Below, piece by piece: positions 27,069 through 36,583 of a DNA stretch of 64,000 nt. The stretch comes from Clostridium sp. (GTDB lineage: Bacteria; Bacillota; Clostridia; Clostridiales; Clostridiaceae): assembly GCF_021372645.1 (NCBI RefSeq), contig NZ_JAJFUC010000044.1:1-64000 (forward strand). The letters are read 5' to 3'. Position numbers and translations under genes: made by a program. The notes below the pieces were generated by a model. That model was given only the letters and a program-made list of their open reading frames with translations. It searched no databases and was not told the DNA's origin. Each line of letters opens with the position of its first letter. Positions within the stretch are counted from its first letter, which is position 1.

Positions 27069-29486
27069 TTATTCTGGACTTTCAGAATTAATATCATCTG
27101 GACTCAAGGGATTATGATTTCTATTATTCTTCTTATTCTTGATAGTATTTTTAGTAGTATTATCATTATTATTAGATGACGTAGGTGTATTTACAGGAGG
27201 TGGATTTAATGTATCATTGGTTACAGGAGGAACTTTAACATCACCTGTAATATTATTAGTTTCAGATGTTGAAGGTCCACTATTTAATATACCCCGAATA
27301 GGAGTAGAATGTATTTGACAATTTGTTGTAGGTTCTGTTCCTTTAATAAACAATTCTTCATAAACTCTATTGCCTCTAAAATTTAGGCTGCAGAATAAGC
27401 TAGGAAGTAAACCAGAATCCTTGCATACATTAACTTTAACTATGTCACTAGGTTCTTCTATATCTTTTACTTCTAAACCTTCATGTGCTTTGGCCATTAA
27501 TTTTCCCCAGACTATAGCACAACCACTGGAACTTCCAAGAAGTTTTGTGGGTTTATCATATCCAATCCAAACAGAGCCAGAAAGGTACGGTGAAAGTCCT
27601 GCAAACCACAAATCAGTTGAATTAGAAGTGGTGCCAGTTTTACCAGCAGCAGGCATATCCCCCCATTTGGCACCAGTTGCATTATACTCATTTACTGGAC
27701 CTTTTAACATATCGTAAAGTATATAGGCAGCTTGAGGTGAAAATACTTTGGTTTGCTTAGGTGTAGTGTTATCAAGTATAGTCTTACCTGTCGCATCAAC
27801 AACTTTTGTATATAATACAGGTTTTGTATATATACCGTTGTTACCAAAAGTACCATATGCTCCTGCTAAAATATAAGAATTACCTCCATCTCTATCGTTA
27901 GGATCATTATTAAATTGACCTAAAGCAAGAGATGCAATTGATGTCTTAGATGCAGAATTATATTTTAGACCTAAATTTTCTCCATAAGAGATACCAGTTT
28001 TTAATCCAATCTTATCTTCAATTATAACGGCACCAACATTTTTAGAATGAGTAAGAGCATCCCTTGCAGTAATGAGTCCTAAGTATTCATTAGGAGAATT
28101 TAAAGGATTATAAGGTCCATCACTAGTAGGATATTTCTTACCAATTTCTTCAGGTAATGGAGCATCATCTATACTTGTAGCAGCTGTTATAATCTTTTTG
28201 TCAATTCCAGGACCATATACTGTTAATGGCTTTGTTGAAGAACCAATAGGTCTTAAATCATTATAAGCTCTATTAATTGATTGTGGCTGTTGTTTTCCAC
28301 GTCCTCCAACCATAGCAATAACATGACCTGTTCTGTAATCCATAATAGTAGCAGATGCTTGTAATAAAGGAACACCATCATTATTATAGGTTTCTTTATT
28401 ACTAATTCCTAGATTCCTATAGTTATCTAATGTAGATTGAGTAAAATTTTGAAGTTGTCTGTTCATTGTTGTGTAAATTTTAAGACCACCATTTACCATT
28501 AATTGTGATGCTTCTTCATCAGTATATTTATATTTTTCTTTTAAATCTTGTTTTACTTGAGATACAGTAGGATATACAAACCATTCATAGTTTAATCTAT
28601 AATCTTTTTTACTTGATTTAAATACTAATCCACCATTTTTCACATCACTAACTGCTTTAGTATAATCAGTATCATTGATATATTGAAGCTTATGCATCAT
28701 TCCCAAAACTGTAAGAGTCCTATCAATATATGGTGTTGGATCTTTTACGTTATTTTCGTTATAAGCACTATAATAACTTGGAGCTTGAGTTATACCTGCT
28801 ATGTATGCACATTCTATTAAAGATAAATCAGAAGCACTTTTGCTGAAATATAACAAAGACGCAGCTTCTATTCCATATGCATGACCGCCTAATGGAATTG
28901 TATTTAAATATGCTGTTAAAATTTGATCTTTAGTTAATTTTTCTTCTAAGTTAATGGCTAGATACGCTTCTTTTATTTTTCTTTCAAAAGAAACATCATT
29001 AGTTAAAATTGTGTTTTTAAGTAATTGTTGAGTTAATGTAGAAGCTCCATGGAAGCCTTTTTGCCCTGTTACTATTTTTTTCGCATCTAAAAATGCTGCA
29101 CCTAAAATTCTTTGAATATCTACACCTTTGTGTGAATAAAATCTTTCATCTTCTATGGATACAAAAGCATTTTTTAAATTAGTAGGTATTTTTTTAGAAT
29201 CTATAACATAACGTTCCTCATCTGTATGAAGATTATCCATAAAGTCTCCATTGCTATCATATAAGCTTGAAGGTTGATTTAATAATAATACAGCTTCAAC
29301 ATTTAGAGGAGGCATAGTTTTTATAATAGCAAAAGCATAGCCAGAACCTATTACGAAAATTGCCAGAAAACAAGATAGCAAACCAAGACCTATGCCTTTA
29401 AATATTTTTTTTGCTTTTTTTTGTTTAGTTGGCTTTTTCCTTCTTGGAGTACTATTTGTTCTTTTTGCGTCATTATTAACTGCCAT
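27069..29486 (-). CDS. Class A penicillin-binding protein 1A
   Basis: This 805-residue bifunctional enzyme polymerises and cross-links peptidoglycan. It has a cytoplasmic Lys-rich tail, one TM segment (~30-55), a GT51 glycosyltransferase domain (VSIEDERFYSHKGVD near 110 and GASTLTQQLLKNT near 140), and a transpeptidase with the SxxK motif GSSTKP near 415, SKN near 487 and KTGTT near 618. The C-terminus is a low-complexity N/T/P-rich tail. It is a monocistronic gene. In its 5' leader lies the dispersed repeat at 29511-29618. Confidence 0.95.
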   Translation of the reverse strand: MAVNNDAKRTNSTPRRKKPTKQKKAKKIFKGIGLGLLSCFLAIFVIGSGYAFAIIKTMPPLNVEAVLLLNQPSSLYDSNGDFMDNLHTDEERYVIDSKKIPTNLKNAFVSIEDERFYSHKGVDIQRILGAAFLDAKKIVTGQKGFHGASTLTQQLLKNTILTNDVSFERKIKEAYLAINLEEKLTKDQILTAYLNTIPLGGHAYGIEAASLLYFSKSASDLSLIECAYIAGITQAPSYYSAYNENNVKDPTPYIDRTLTVLGMMHKLQYINDTDYTKAVSDVKNGGLVFKSSKKDYRLNYEWFVYPTVSQVKQDLKEKYKYTDEEASQLMVNGGLKIYTTMNRQLQNFTQSTLDNYRNLGISNKETYNNDGVPLLQASATIMDYRTGHVIAMVGGRGKQQPQSINRAYNDLRPIGSSTKPLTVYGPGIDKKIITAATSIDDAPLPEEIGKKYPTSDGPYNPLNSPNEYLGLITARDALTHSKNVGAVIIEDKIGLKTGISYGENLGLKYNSASKTSIASLALGQFNNDPNDRDGGNSYILAGAYGTFGNNGIYTKPVLYTKVVDATGKTILDNTTPKQTKVFSPQAAYILYDMLKGPVNEYNATGAKWGDMPAAGKTGTTSNSTDLWFAGLSPYLSGSVWIGYDKPTKLLGSSSGCAIVWGKLMAKAHEGLEVKDIEEPSDIVKVNVCKDSGLLPSLFCSLNFRGNRVYEELFIKGTEPTTNCQIHSTPIRGILNSGPSTSETNNITGDVKVPPVTNDTLNPPPVNTPTSSNNNDNTTKNTIKNKKNNRNHNPLSPDDINSESPE

Positions 29487-29510
29487 TTTATCCTCCTAAA
29501 ATTATAAGGT

Positions 29511-29618
29511 TTATCCGATAGCTAGCATTCGTAACACTCTTTTTTTATATGAGATAACGACTCCACGCCCTTGGACATTGTGCCCCCTGCGGTCATAAGT
29601 TCTTCTAAGCTTCAGGTG
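29511..29618. repeat. Dispersed repeat, copy 2, in the PBP gene leader
   Basis: The segment opens TTATCCGATAGCTAGCAT, as at 22599, and ends with CTAAGCTTCAG, like CTAAGTTTCAG in copy 1. Its interior is unusually GC-rich for this genome (CCACGCCC, TGCCCCCTGCGG) and differs from copy 1. On the minus strand it falls directly before the ribosome binding site of the PBP gene and would be transcribed with it. Confidence 0.55.
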
Positions 29619-29731
29619 AATTAAATTGTATTTCTATTTAAGAAGAACTTTATAAATTTAATAATATTTTATACCATTATAGCATAATTATATTATGATT
29701 AAATAAATAACTCAATATAAAGGTGTTGATA

Positions 29732-30394
29732 ATGCAATATTATACCAAACGTAGAACCCATAAATATATATCATTTCTAGTGGCTATTATTTTTATAATT
29801 GTTGTTTTTAATATAATATTAGGATTTTTTAATAACAGGGTAATGCCGTCAATAATAGAAACAGCAACAATGATGGCGAAATCTCAAACATTAGATATAA
29901 TAAATAAAAAAAGTGTAGATATTTTATCACAAGAATTTAAATATGATCAGATGATAAAAATAGAAAAAGATAAAGATGGAAATATAATTTTAGTTCAATC
30001 AGATAGTATAAAATTAAATTATATAGCAGCTAAATTAGCTACAGAATGTAATAAAGAATTGAGTGATATGAATAATGCTACAATAAAAGTTCCTTTTGGA
30101 TGGCTGAGTAATAAAAGTGCTTTCTATAATATAGGACCTAAAATAACCGTTGAGATACAGCCTATAGGAAATATTAGTACAAATTATGAATCAAAATTTG
30201 AAAGTGCTGGGATTAATCAAACTAGACATAAAATATATCTAAATGTTGTTGCTAAAATAAGACTGAAATTACCACTGCAAAATCAAGATATTGAGGTAAG
30301 TACACAAATACCAGTTTCAGATACAATTATTGTTGGGAAAATACCAAATACAACTTTGGGATTTCCTACGAATAATGAAAGTAAGACCAATTAA
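29732..30394 (+). CDS. yunB: Sporulation protein YunB
   Basis: The 220-residue protein has an N-terminal TM anchor (~12-35) followed by the YunB domain: VMPSIIETATMMAKSQTLDI, VQSDSIKLNYIAAKLA, KVPFGWLSNKSAFYNIGPK and the terminal VSTQIPVSDTIIVGKIP. YunB is a sigma-E-controlled sporulation protein in Bacillus and is widespread in endospore formers; its biochemical function is unknown. ATG 29732 is preferred because AAAGGTG lies 6 bp upstream; an in-frame TTG at 29723 overlaps that site. It supports a spore-forming host. Confidence 0.92.
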   Translation: MQYYTKRRTHKYISFLVAIIFIIVVFNIILGFFNNRVMPSIIETATMMAKSQTLDIINKKSVDILSQEFKYDQMIKIEKDKDGNIILVQSDSIKLNYIAAKLATECNKELSDMNNATIKVPFGWLSNKSAFYNIGPKITVEIQPIGNISTNYESKFESAGINQTRHKIYLNVVAKIRLKLPLQNQDIEVSTQIPVSDTIIVGKIPNTTLGFPTNNESKTN

Positions 30395-30420
30395 AAAAGA
30401 AGCCTTTCGGCTTCTTTTTA
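30394..30420. terminator. Bidirectional terminator between yunB and hpt
   Basis: AAAAAGAAGCC-TTTC-GGCTTCTTTTT is a compact GC-rich stem with a tetraloop flanked by A- and T-tracts, suited to both converging genes. Confidence 0.9.
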
Positions 30421-30939
30421 TTCCCAATTAAATATATAAGGCACATTTCTATAAAAATCACCATAATTTAATCCATATCCAACTACAAATAAATCTTCAA
30501 TTTCAAAACAACAATAATCTGGCTTTATATCTATTTTTCTTCGAGATGGTTTATCAAGAAGAACGCAAGATTTAACAGAAGCAGGATTTAAATTTTTTAC
30601 ATGATTTAAAACGAAATCCATTGTAATACCAGTATCAACAATATCATCAACTATAAGAACATCCCATCCTTCAATATTATCAGAAATATCACTAACTACC
30701 TTAACGGATCCAGAAGATGTTTCGCTATTATCATAGCTTGATGTAGTCATAAATCCTATCTTTGCATTTAAAGCTACAGCTCTAACTAAATCAGCAGCAT
30801 ATACAAAACTCCCACGAAGTAAAGATAAAACATAAAGATTTTTATCCTTATAATCTTCAGTAATAATTTTACCGAGTTCTTCTATTCTAGAATTAATTTG
30901 TTCTTTAGAAAAAAGAATGTTACGTTTTTTATCTTCCAT
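30418..30939 (-). CDS. hpt: Hypoxanthine phosphoribosyltransferase
   Basis: Hpt makes IMP and GMP from hypoxanthine and guanine with PRPP. The 173-residue protein has the PRPP loop VLIVDDIVDTGITMDFVL near residue 97, the LRGSFVYAADLVRA flexible-loop region near 42, and the C-terminal FVVGYGLNYGDFYRNVPYI purine-binding motif. The start at 30939 (MEDKKRN) follows AAGAGGAG; the frame extends 13 codons further upstream without a better site. Confidence 0.94.
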   Translation of the reverse strand: MEDKKRNILFSKEQINSRIEELGKIITEDYKDKNLYVLSLLRGSFVYAADLVRAVALNAKIGFMTTSSYDNSETSSGSVKVVSDISDNIEGWDVLIVDDIVDTGITMDFVLNHVKNLNPASVKSCVLLDKPSRRKIDIKPDYCCFEIEDLFVVGYGLNYGDFYRNVPYIFNWE

Positions 30940-31078
30940 TATTTCTAAAACTCCTCTTAAATTTATTTCACAATGCATTTTGACAATTTACAATTGTGCA
31001 TTTCATAAGTTGTAATTAATGAATTAATAGTATAAAATTATATGAAAGTTGTCAAGATAACTTATGTGAGGTGTTTAT

Positions 31079-32869
31079 ATGATATATGGAAATATTGAAG
31101 GAATAAGAAAATCTACAATAGATGAATTAGAGAGTATTTATTCTATTAAAAATTTAAAAGATGAAATATGTGATATAGAAATTTTAAATATAATTTCTAG
31201 AGTTTCTAGTTTCATTGAAAGAGAAGTTAGTGTAGGAATAAATAGAAAGGGCAATGTTACTTCTGTTGCCATTGGAGATTCAACATCAGTTGAAGTGCCA
31301 ATAATAGATATAGAGGAAAAAAGATTATCAGGAATTAGAATAATTCATACTCATCCAAATGGTTATTGTAATCTTTCTGCTTTAGATTTAACAGCGCTTT
31401 TAAAGTTAAAATTAGATGCAATTATATCAGTAGCAATAATAGAAGGAAAAATAATAGATTTTTCACTAGGAATGCTTACTTTATATAATAATAAATTGGA
31501 ATTTGAAGAAAAAAGTAATCTCTCATTAGAAGATATAATATCTATAAATATAATAGACAAAATAAGATTTATAGAAAATTTAATTAAAACCAATGATGTT
31601 ATAGAAGCAACAGAAGAAAAAGCAATATTAGTTGGTTCTGATACAAAAGAAAGTTTAGAAGAATTGAGGGAACTTTCAGAAGCATGTAATGTACCTGTTT
31701 TAAAAACAGTATTTCAAAGTAGGAATAAAATTGATGCAGCATTTTTTATAGGTAGAGGTAAGGTTTTAGAAATTGCATCTATGAGACAAATAGAAAGAGC
31801 AAATGTCATAATATTTGATGATGAACTTTCAGGTTCTCAAGTTAGAAATTTAGAAGCAGCGATAGGTGCGAAAGTAATTGATAGGACTACTTTAATATTA
31901 GAAATATTCGCAACTAGAGCTAAAACAAAAGAGGCTAAAATACAAGTAGAACTAGCTCAACTTAAATATAGATTAAGTAGATTACAAGGATTAGGTACAA
32001 TACTATCTAGAACAGGTGGTGGAATTGGGACTAGAGGTCCTGGAGAAAAGAAGCTTGAAACAGATAGAAGACATATAATGGAGACTATATATGACTTAAA
32101 GGACGAACTTAAAAAGATTAGAAAGACTAGAGAAGTTCAAAGAGAAAAAAGAAATAAGGAAAATATTCCGAAAGTATCTCTAGTTGGATATACTAATGCA
32201 GGAAAATCCACTTTAAGAAATACTCTCTGTGATTTAGCTGCAAAAAAAGAAAATAAAACAAAAGAAAAGGTATTTGAAGCAAATATGCTCTTTGCAACTC
32301 TAGATACTACAACAAGAGCAATAACTCTAAAGAAGAAGGGTGTAATAACTCTTACAGATACAGTTGGATTTGTAAGAAAGTTACCTCATGATTTAGTAGA
32401 GGCATTTAAGTCAACCTTAGAGGAAGTGATTTTTTCTGATCTTTTATGTCATGTAATAGATGCATCCTCAGATACTGCAGTGGAACAATATATGGCTGTA
32501 AATGAAGTTTTAACTGAGCTTGGTGCAATAAATAAAGAAATGATATTAATTTTAAATAAAATAGATAAAGCAAGCGAAGAGCAAATAGCAATAATAAAAG
32601 AAGCAATAGATGATAATAAAGCAATAGAAGTTTCAGCTAAAGAAGGAACTAATTTAGAAGAATTTTTAAACTTAATAGAAGAAATACTACCTTATAATTA
32701 TAGAAAAGTGGAATATTTAATACCTTATGAAAAAGGTGATGTTCAGTCATTTTTACATAGAAACGCTAGAGTGATTGAAGAAGAGTATAAAGATAATGGT
32801 ACGTATATGGTTGCTGAAGTAGATGATGAGGTGTATAACAAGACTCAGGATTATGTTACACAAGAATAA
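31079..32869 (+). CDS. hflX: GTPase HflX with an N-terminal JAMM-like extension
   Basis: HflX is a ribosome-associated GTPase that splits stalled ribosomes. Residues ~180-596 are the HflX core: the N-terminal nucleotide-binding domain ending in GGGIGTRGPGEKKLETDRR, then G1 GYTNAGKST (~370), G3 LTDTVGFVRKLP (~425) and G4 NKID. At 596 residues it is longer than the ~420-residue E. coli protein. The extra ~165 N-terminal residues contain EREVSVGI and IIHTHPNGYCNLSALDL, a match to the JAMM pattern E..HxHPxG..SxxD of RadC/Mov34-type metalloproteases. A ribosome binding site GAGGTG precedes the ATG. Confidence 0.93.
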   Translation: MIYGNIEGIRKSTIDELESIYSIKNLKDEICDIEILNIISRVSSFIEREVSVGINRKGNVTSVAIGDSTSVEVPIIDIEEKRLSGIRIIHTHPNGYCNLSALDLTALLKLKLDAIISVAIIEGKIIDFSLGMLTLYNNKLEFEEKSNLSLEDIISINIIDKIRFIENLIKTNDVIEATEEKAILVGSDTKESLEELRELSEACNVPVLKTVFQSRNKIDAAFFIGRGKVLEIASMRQIERANVIIFDDELSGSQVRNLEAAIGAKVIDRTTLILEIFATRAKTKEAKIQVELAQLKYRLSRLQGLGTILSRTGGGIGTRGPGEKKLETDRRHIMETIYDLKDELKKIRKTREVQREKRNKENIPKVSLVGYTNAGKSTLRNTLCDLAAKKENKTKEKVFEANMLFATLDTTTRAITLKKKGVITLTDTVGFVRKLPHDLVEAFKSTLEEVIFSDLLCHVIDASSDTAVEQYMAVNEVLTELGAINKEMILILNKIDKASEEQIAIIKEAIDDNKAIEVSAKEGTNLEEFLNLIEEILPYNYRKVEYLIPYEKGDVQSFLHRNARVIEEEYKDNGTYMVAEVDDEVYNKTQDYVTQE

Positions 32870-32925
32870 TTAAATACTTTAGTTAATATATTAGATATGA
32901 GGATTAATTTAAGGAATGTATAACT

Positions 32926-33645
32926 ATGGGGAATCGAAAATCTAAGAGGCATTCTAAAAAAAGTAAATCAAAGAAGTCTAGAGATAATAGTAGTCAAGTT
33001 AACGTATCACAAAATAAAGAAGAAAATCCTGAACAGCTAAAATATGAAGGTCTTTATGAAACTACATCACAAGATAGTGTAGAAAATGATAGCGATATAC
33101 ATACTGGACAAGAAAGACCTCTTTCAGATGATTTAAGTAATCTTTTTTTTTCAAGTACATCTAAAACTTCAGCGGATACTGGCTCAGAAACTCCGCCGCC
33201 TCCTTCTCCTACAGCTACAACTACTGCTACTGATATAAATGATTATTGTGAGGAAATAAAAGCAAAGCAACAAGAACTTTTTGATAAACTAAAAAATTTA
33301 AGTGAAGCCCTTGCTGGTATAACATTAATAAGAGATAATGTTAATTCTATTAGAGTTGATAATTTAACTGAACTTTATTTTACAAGGCAGGTACGGCCTC
33401 TTTTAGATGCTTTAAATATTATTTCTTTTGCATCTTATAATATGTCATATACTGCAACAACCTTTCAGAACAATTCATTTGCAGATAGAAAGGAAATTAA
33501 GAATTCATTAAAATTAAGTTATAAAATGAATGATGAAGTTGATGATATTATAACTGCTGTAGGAAGAAGATTAACAATTTTTATTAATCTAATAAATAAT
33601 ATGGATAAAAACTGTCCACCATTTGATTTTAATAAAGATTCTTAG
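32926..33645 (+). CDS. Hypothetical protein with basic, low-complexity N-terminus
   Basis: This 239-residue protein starts with a Lys/Ser-rich stretch (NRKSKRHSKKSKSKKSRDNSS), then an acidic/Gln-rich linker and a PPPPSPTATTTATD segment (~93-105). From ~110 the protein is helical (coiled-coil-like EEIKAKQQELFDKLKNLSEA) and well folded to the end. No transmembrane segment and no recognised family. It follows hflX by 56 bp and may share its transcript. A terminator overlaps its stop codon. Confidence 0.65.
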   Translation: MGNRKSKRHSKKSKSKKSRDNSSQVNVSQNKEENPEQLKYEGLYETTSQDSVENDSDIHTGQERPLSDDLSNLFFSSTSKTSADTGSETPPPPSPTATTTATDINDYCEEIKAKQQELFDKLKNLSEALAGITLIRDNVNSIRVDNLTELYFTRQVRPLLDALNIISFASYNMSYTATTFQNNSFADRKEIKNSLKLSYKMNDEVDDIITAVGRRLTIFINLINNMDKNCPPFDFNKDS

Positions 33646-33682
33646 ATTTAGAATTAATAATACTAAATTTAAGAATCTTTCT
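33634..33682 (+). terminator. Terminator overlapping the end of the hypothetical gene
   Basis: AAAGATTCTTA..TTTAG (33634-33651) pairs with CTAAA..TAAGAATCTTT (33663-33680); a short T-rich stretch follows. Confidence 0.7.
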
Positions 33683-33694
33683 ACTATTAAGTAA

Positions 33695-33806
33695 AGAACC
33701 AAAATCTATGATTTTGTGTGAATCACTTAAGCAGACATCTCAAATCTATGATTTGATGATGGTCGTTTACTCTGTGAGTACTCAGTGAGCGAATGCGAAT
33801 CGAGTT
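33695..33806. repeat. Multi-hairpin intergenic element
   Basis: CAAAATC-TAT-GATTTTG (33700-33716) and TCAAATC-TAT-GATTTGA (33740-33756) are two perfect hairpins sharing the core AATCTATGATT. A third part has the tandem motif CTCTGTGAGTACTCAGTGAG with an inner GAGTACTC palindrome, and then GCGAATGCGAATCGAG. This fills the gap before the nucleotidyltransferase gene. It looks like a structured repeat element of clostridial intergenic DNA; no function is known to me. Confidence 0.5.
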
Positions 33807-33973
33807 TCCTTTTAATTATAACTTAGGTATAATTATATACTATTAGCTGTGAATAGTTAATTAAATCAGTTATAATGTCAAGTGATTTTATTGAAAACTA
33901 TATTTAATTATAATATACAATGTAATATTCTTAATTATAAAGTTAGGCTATAGCTAAAGAGGGTGAAGATAAA

Positions 33974-34879
33974 ATGTCAAAATCCATATTGGATTATCAA
34001 AAATCATTTGAAAAGTTAATTAATGTTTTAAAGGTCAATAAAAAAGTATTAGCTATATTTGCATTTGGAAGTATAGTTAGTGGAGATCTTTGGGAAGAAT
34101 CTGACATAGATTTATTTGTTGTTTATAAAGATGTGTTTGATGACGTTAGAGATATATATTCAGAAATATTAGATGTACCAGTACATATGAAAGTATTAAA
34201 TAAAGAAAAATTTTTAGATTTATATGAAAGTGATGGGAAGAAGGGTATTATAAGAAAATTACTTGTATCTTCTAAGATAATATTTTCAAGAGATGATGAA
34301 ATAGAAAGTGTTTTTAATAAAGCCAAATATAGTTTAGATAAATATAGAGAAACATGGAATTTGGTTTATTTAGGTAACATTATAAAGGATATTAGGGTAG
34401 CTAAGAAGTATCTACAAAATTATAGTGTATTTACATCTTATGAAGTGTTAATTAGAGCGTTGGATAGTTTTGCTAAGTTATATTTAAATCTAAATGGATA
34501 TACTGTAAGTAAAGATGCTGTAAATATGGCTAGAAATTTAAATAATAAGTTTAATGTAGTAGTTGAAAATTTGTTTAATAATAACTGTACAAAAGAAAAT
34601 GTACAAAATACTGTTAACTATATAGAAGATTTTTTAGATAAGAACATAAATGAAGCAGCTAAATTGTTATTAGATTATCTATATGAAAAAAGCATTTTTT
34701 TTAGTTCATATGAAATAAAGAACAGTGAATTATTTAAAGAATTTGACATAAAGGTAGAGGATATATTAAAAGAATTATTTAAAAGAAATTTGATAGTAAA
34801 AGATACTAAAAGTTTAGATTTACCTTTTAATGAAAAATTGATAAGCGAGAATGTATATTCATATAAGGTTTATAATTAA
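33974..34879 (+). CDS. Nucleotidyltransferase (MNT-type) with HEPN-like region
   Basis: The 301-residue protein starts with a Pol-beta-type nucleotidyltransferase domain: FAFGSIVSGDLWEESDIDLFVVY (G32-S33, D44 and D46) and a third acidic strand around VPVHMKVL. Residues ~115-225 are all-helical and resemble HEPN/substrate-binding domains of the family. The C-terminal ~70 residues look like a small winged-helix or linker. A transfer of nucleotides to a small molecule or protein is likely; the target is unknown. It sits 18 bp upstream of a MocR regulator gene, probably in one operon. Confidence 0.72.
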   Translation: MSKSILDYQKSFEKLINVLKVNKKVLAIFAFGSIVSGDLWEESDIDLFVVYKDVFDDVRDIYSEILDVPVHMKVLNKEKFLDLYESDGKKGIIRKLLVSSKIIFSRDDEIESVFNKAKYSLDKYRETWNLVYLGNIIKDIRVAKKYLQNYSVFTSYEVLIRALDSFAKLYLNLNGYTVSKDAVNMARNLNNKFNVVVENLFNNNCTKENVQNTVNYIEDFLDKNINEAAKLLLDYLYEKSIFFSSYEIKNSELFKEFDIKVEDILKELFKRNLIVKDTKSLDLPFNEKLISENVYSYKVYN

Positions 34880-34897
34880 TTAAAAGGGGGTGATTTT

Positions 34898-36337
34898 ATG
34901 GATATTTATAAAGATTTTAAATTCAAAGATGATGAAGTACCAAAATATATTCAAGTAGCGAATTTTATAAAGAATTTAATTGATAAGAGAAAAATAAAAG
35001 AGGGAGATAAGCTGGAAGCCATAAGAGAATTATCAAAGAAGCTAGGAGTAAATAATGTTACAATAGTTAGTGCATATAATAAGCTTAAAGCAGAAGGATA
35101 TGCTTATCAAAAAGTAGGGAGCGGAAGTTATGCTAAGAGAAAAGAAGTTACTTCAAACTTTAGGAGAGAATATTCAAATACTTTAAAGAAGTTATCAATG
35201 GAAGATTTAATAGATGTAGTGGATTTTACAGGAGAGACTTCAAAAGAAGTATTGTTCCCTATAAATGACTTAAAACATATTATAAATGAGGTTTTGGAAA
35301 GAGATGGCGCCAATGCATTGCTTTCAGATAACAGAAATGGATATACCAATCTTATATATACAATAAACAAGGTATTTTGGGATTATAAATTAAATAATGA
35401 AGATATAATAATTGTATCAGGAGCTCAACAAGGGATCGACATAGCTTCAAAGGGAATATTGAATATAAATGATAATATAATAGTTGAAAAGCCAACTTAT
35501 GTAGGAGCGTTATCAGTTTTTAAATGGAGAAAAGTTAATTTATTTGAAGTACCAATTGAAGATGATGGGATAAACTTAGAGAAATTTGAAAAAATACTTC
35601 AAAAAAATGAAATAAGATGCTTTTATACAATGAGTTATTTTCAAAATCCAACAGGAATAAGCTATAGCATTGAAAAGAAAAAAAGAATTTTAGAGTTTGC
35701 AGAAATTTATGATTTTTACATAATTGAAGATGATTATTTATCTGAGTTAATATACGAAAATTCCTTAGAATACGTACCATTTAAATGGCTTGATAAAAAT
35801 GATAGAGTTATTTATATAAAAAGTTTTTCGAAAATATTTCTTCCAGGAATAAGGCTAGGATATTTAATAGCGCCAACAATATTTAGGGAAACACTTCAAA
35901 ATTCAAAACATAATACAGATATATCAACCTCTAGTTTAATGCAAAGGTCACTAGAATTATATATTTCAGGTAATAAATGGAGGAAGAATATAAAAAAATT
36001 GAATGATGAATATATAAAGAGATATCAATTTATGAAAGAAATATTAGACAAAGATTTTAAGGATATATTAACATATAAAGATCCAAAGGGTGGCTTAAAT
36101 TTCTATTTAACTTTAAAAGAAGGAGTTATAATGAATACAAAAGATCTTTTTATGCGACTTAGGCAGAAAAATGTATATATTACTCCAGGCGTTATGTTTT
36201 TTACATCACAAAATGATGGACAAGATTCTTTTAGAATATCTTTTTATCAAACAGATAAAGATAAAATTGAAAAAGGTATGAGAATACTTAGAGAAGAACT
36301 GATTTCTGCAAAGGTTCAGAATCAACATAAGGCATAA
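34898..36337 (+). CDS. MocR/PdxR-family PLP-dependent transcription regulator
   Basis: The 479-residue protein fuses an N-terminal GntR winged helix (VPKYIQVANFIKNLIDKRKI, LEAIRELSKKLGVNNVTIVS; residues 1-80) to a fold-type I aminotransferase domain (~120-470). PLP site motifs include the FQNPTGISY loop, IEDDYLSEL and the lysine in YIKSFSKIFLPGIRLGY near residue 314. Such regulators sense PLP with amino compounds and control vitamin B6, GABA or amine genes. The target is unknown. The neighbour nucleotidyltransferase is the natural candidate. Confidence 0.9.
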   Translation: MDIYKDFKFKDDEVPKYIQVANFIKNLIDKRKIKEGDKLEAIRELSKKLGVNNVTIVSAYNKLKAEGYAYQKVGSGSYAKRKEVTSNFRREYSNTLKKLSMEDLIDVVDFTGETSKEVLFPINDLKHIINEVLERDGANALLSDNRNGYTNLIYTINKVFWDYKLNNEDIIIVSGAQQGIDIASKGILNINDNIIVEKPTYVGALSVFKWRKVNLFEVPIEDDGINLEKFEKILQKNEIRCFYTMSYFQNPTGISYSIEKKKRILEFAEIYDFYIIEDDYLSELIYENSLEYVPFKWLDKNDRVIYIKSFSKIFLPGIRLGYLIAPTIFRETLQNSKHNTDISTSSLMQRSLELYISGNKWRKNIKKLNDEYIKRYQFMKEILDKDFKDILTYKDPKGGLNFYLTLKEGVIMNTKDLFMRLRQKNVYITPGVMFFTSQNDGQDSFRISFYQTDKDKIEKGMRILREELISAKVQNQHKA

Positions 36338-36583
36338 TCAAAAAAATAACAAGTCAATATGCCTAAATTAGATAATTAATGAATAAACAGGTGGTTAATT
36401 CAATATTATTTAATATAGAGGAAATTATATTTTTTATGCACAATTCACAATAAAGAGACAAATGCTAAAGGGGATTTGATAACAATTAGTAGAAATGTTA
36501 GGGCATTTCTAGACATAATAATTTAATCCCAATGGAATTGTACTGTCATTGTGGATTGTTACTTGGAAAGGGGTTAGATATGA

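Noticed and set aside
27370..27717. 115-residue + strand frame inside the PBP gene
   Set aside because: Complement of the well-conserved transpeptidase region; no start signals.
33974..36337. Toxin-antitoxin system
   Set aside because: The nucleotidyltransferase is long and its partner is a full-size MocR regulator, unlike the compact MNT/HEPN pairs.
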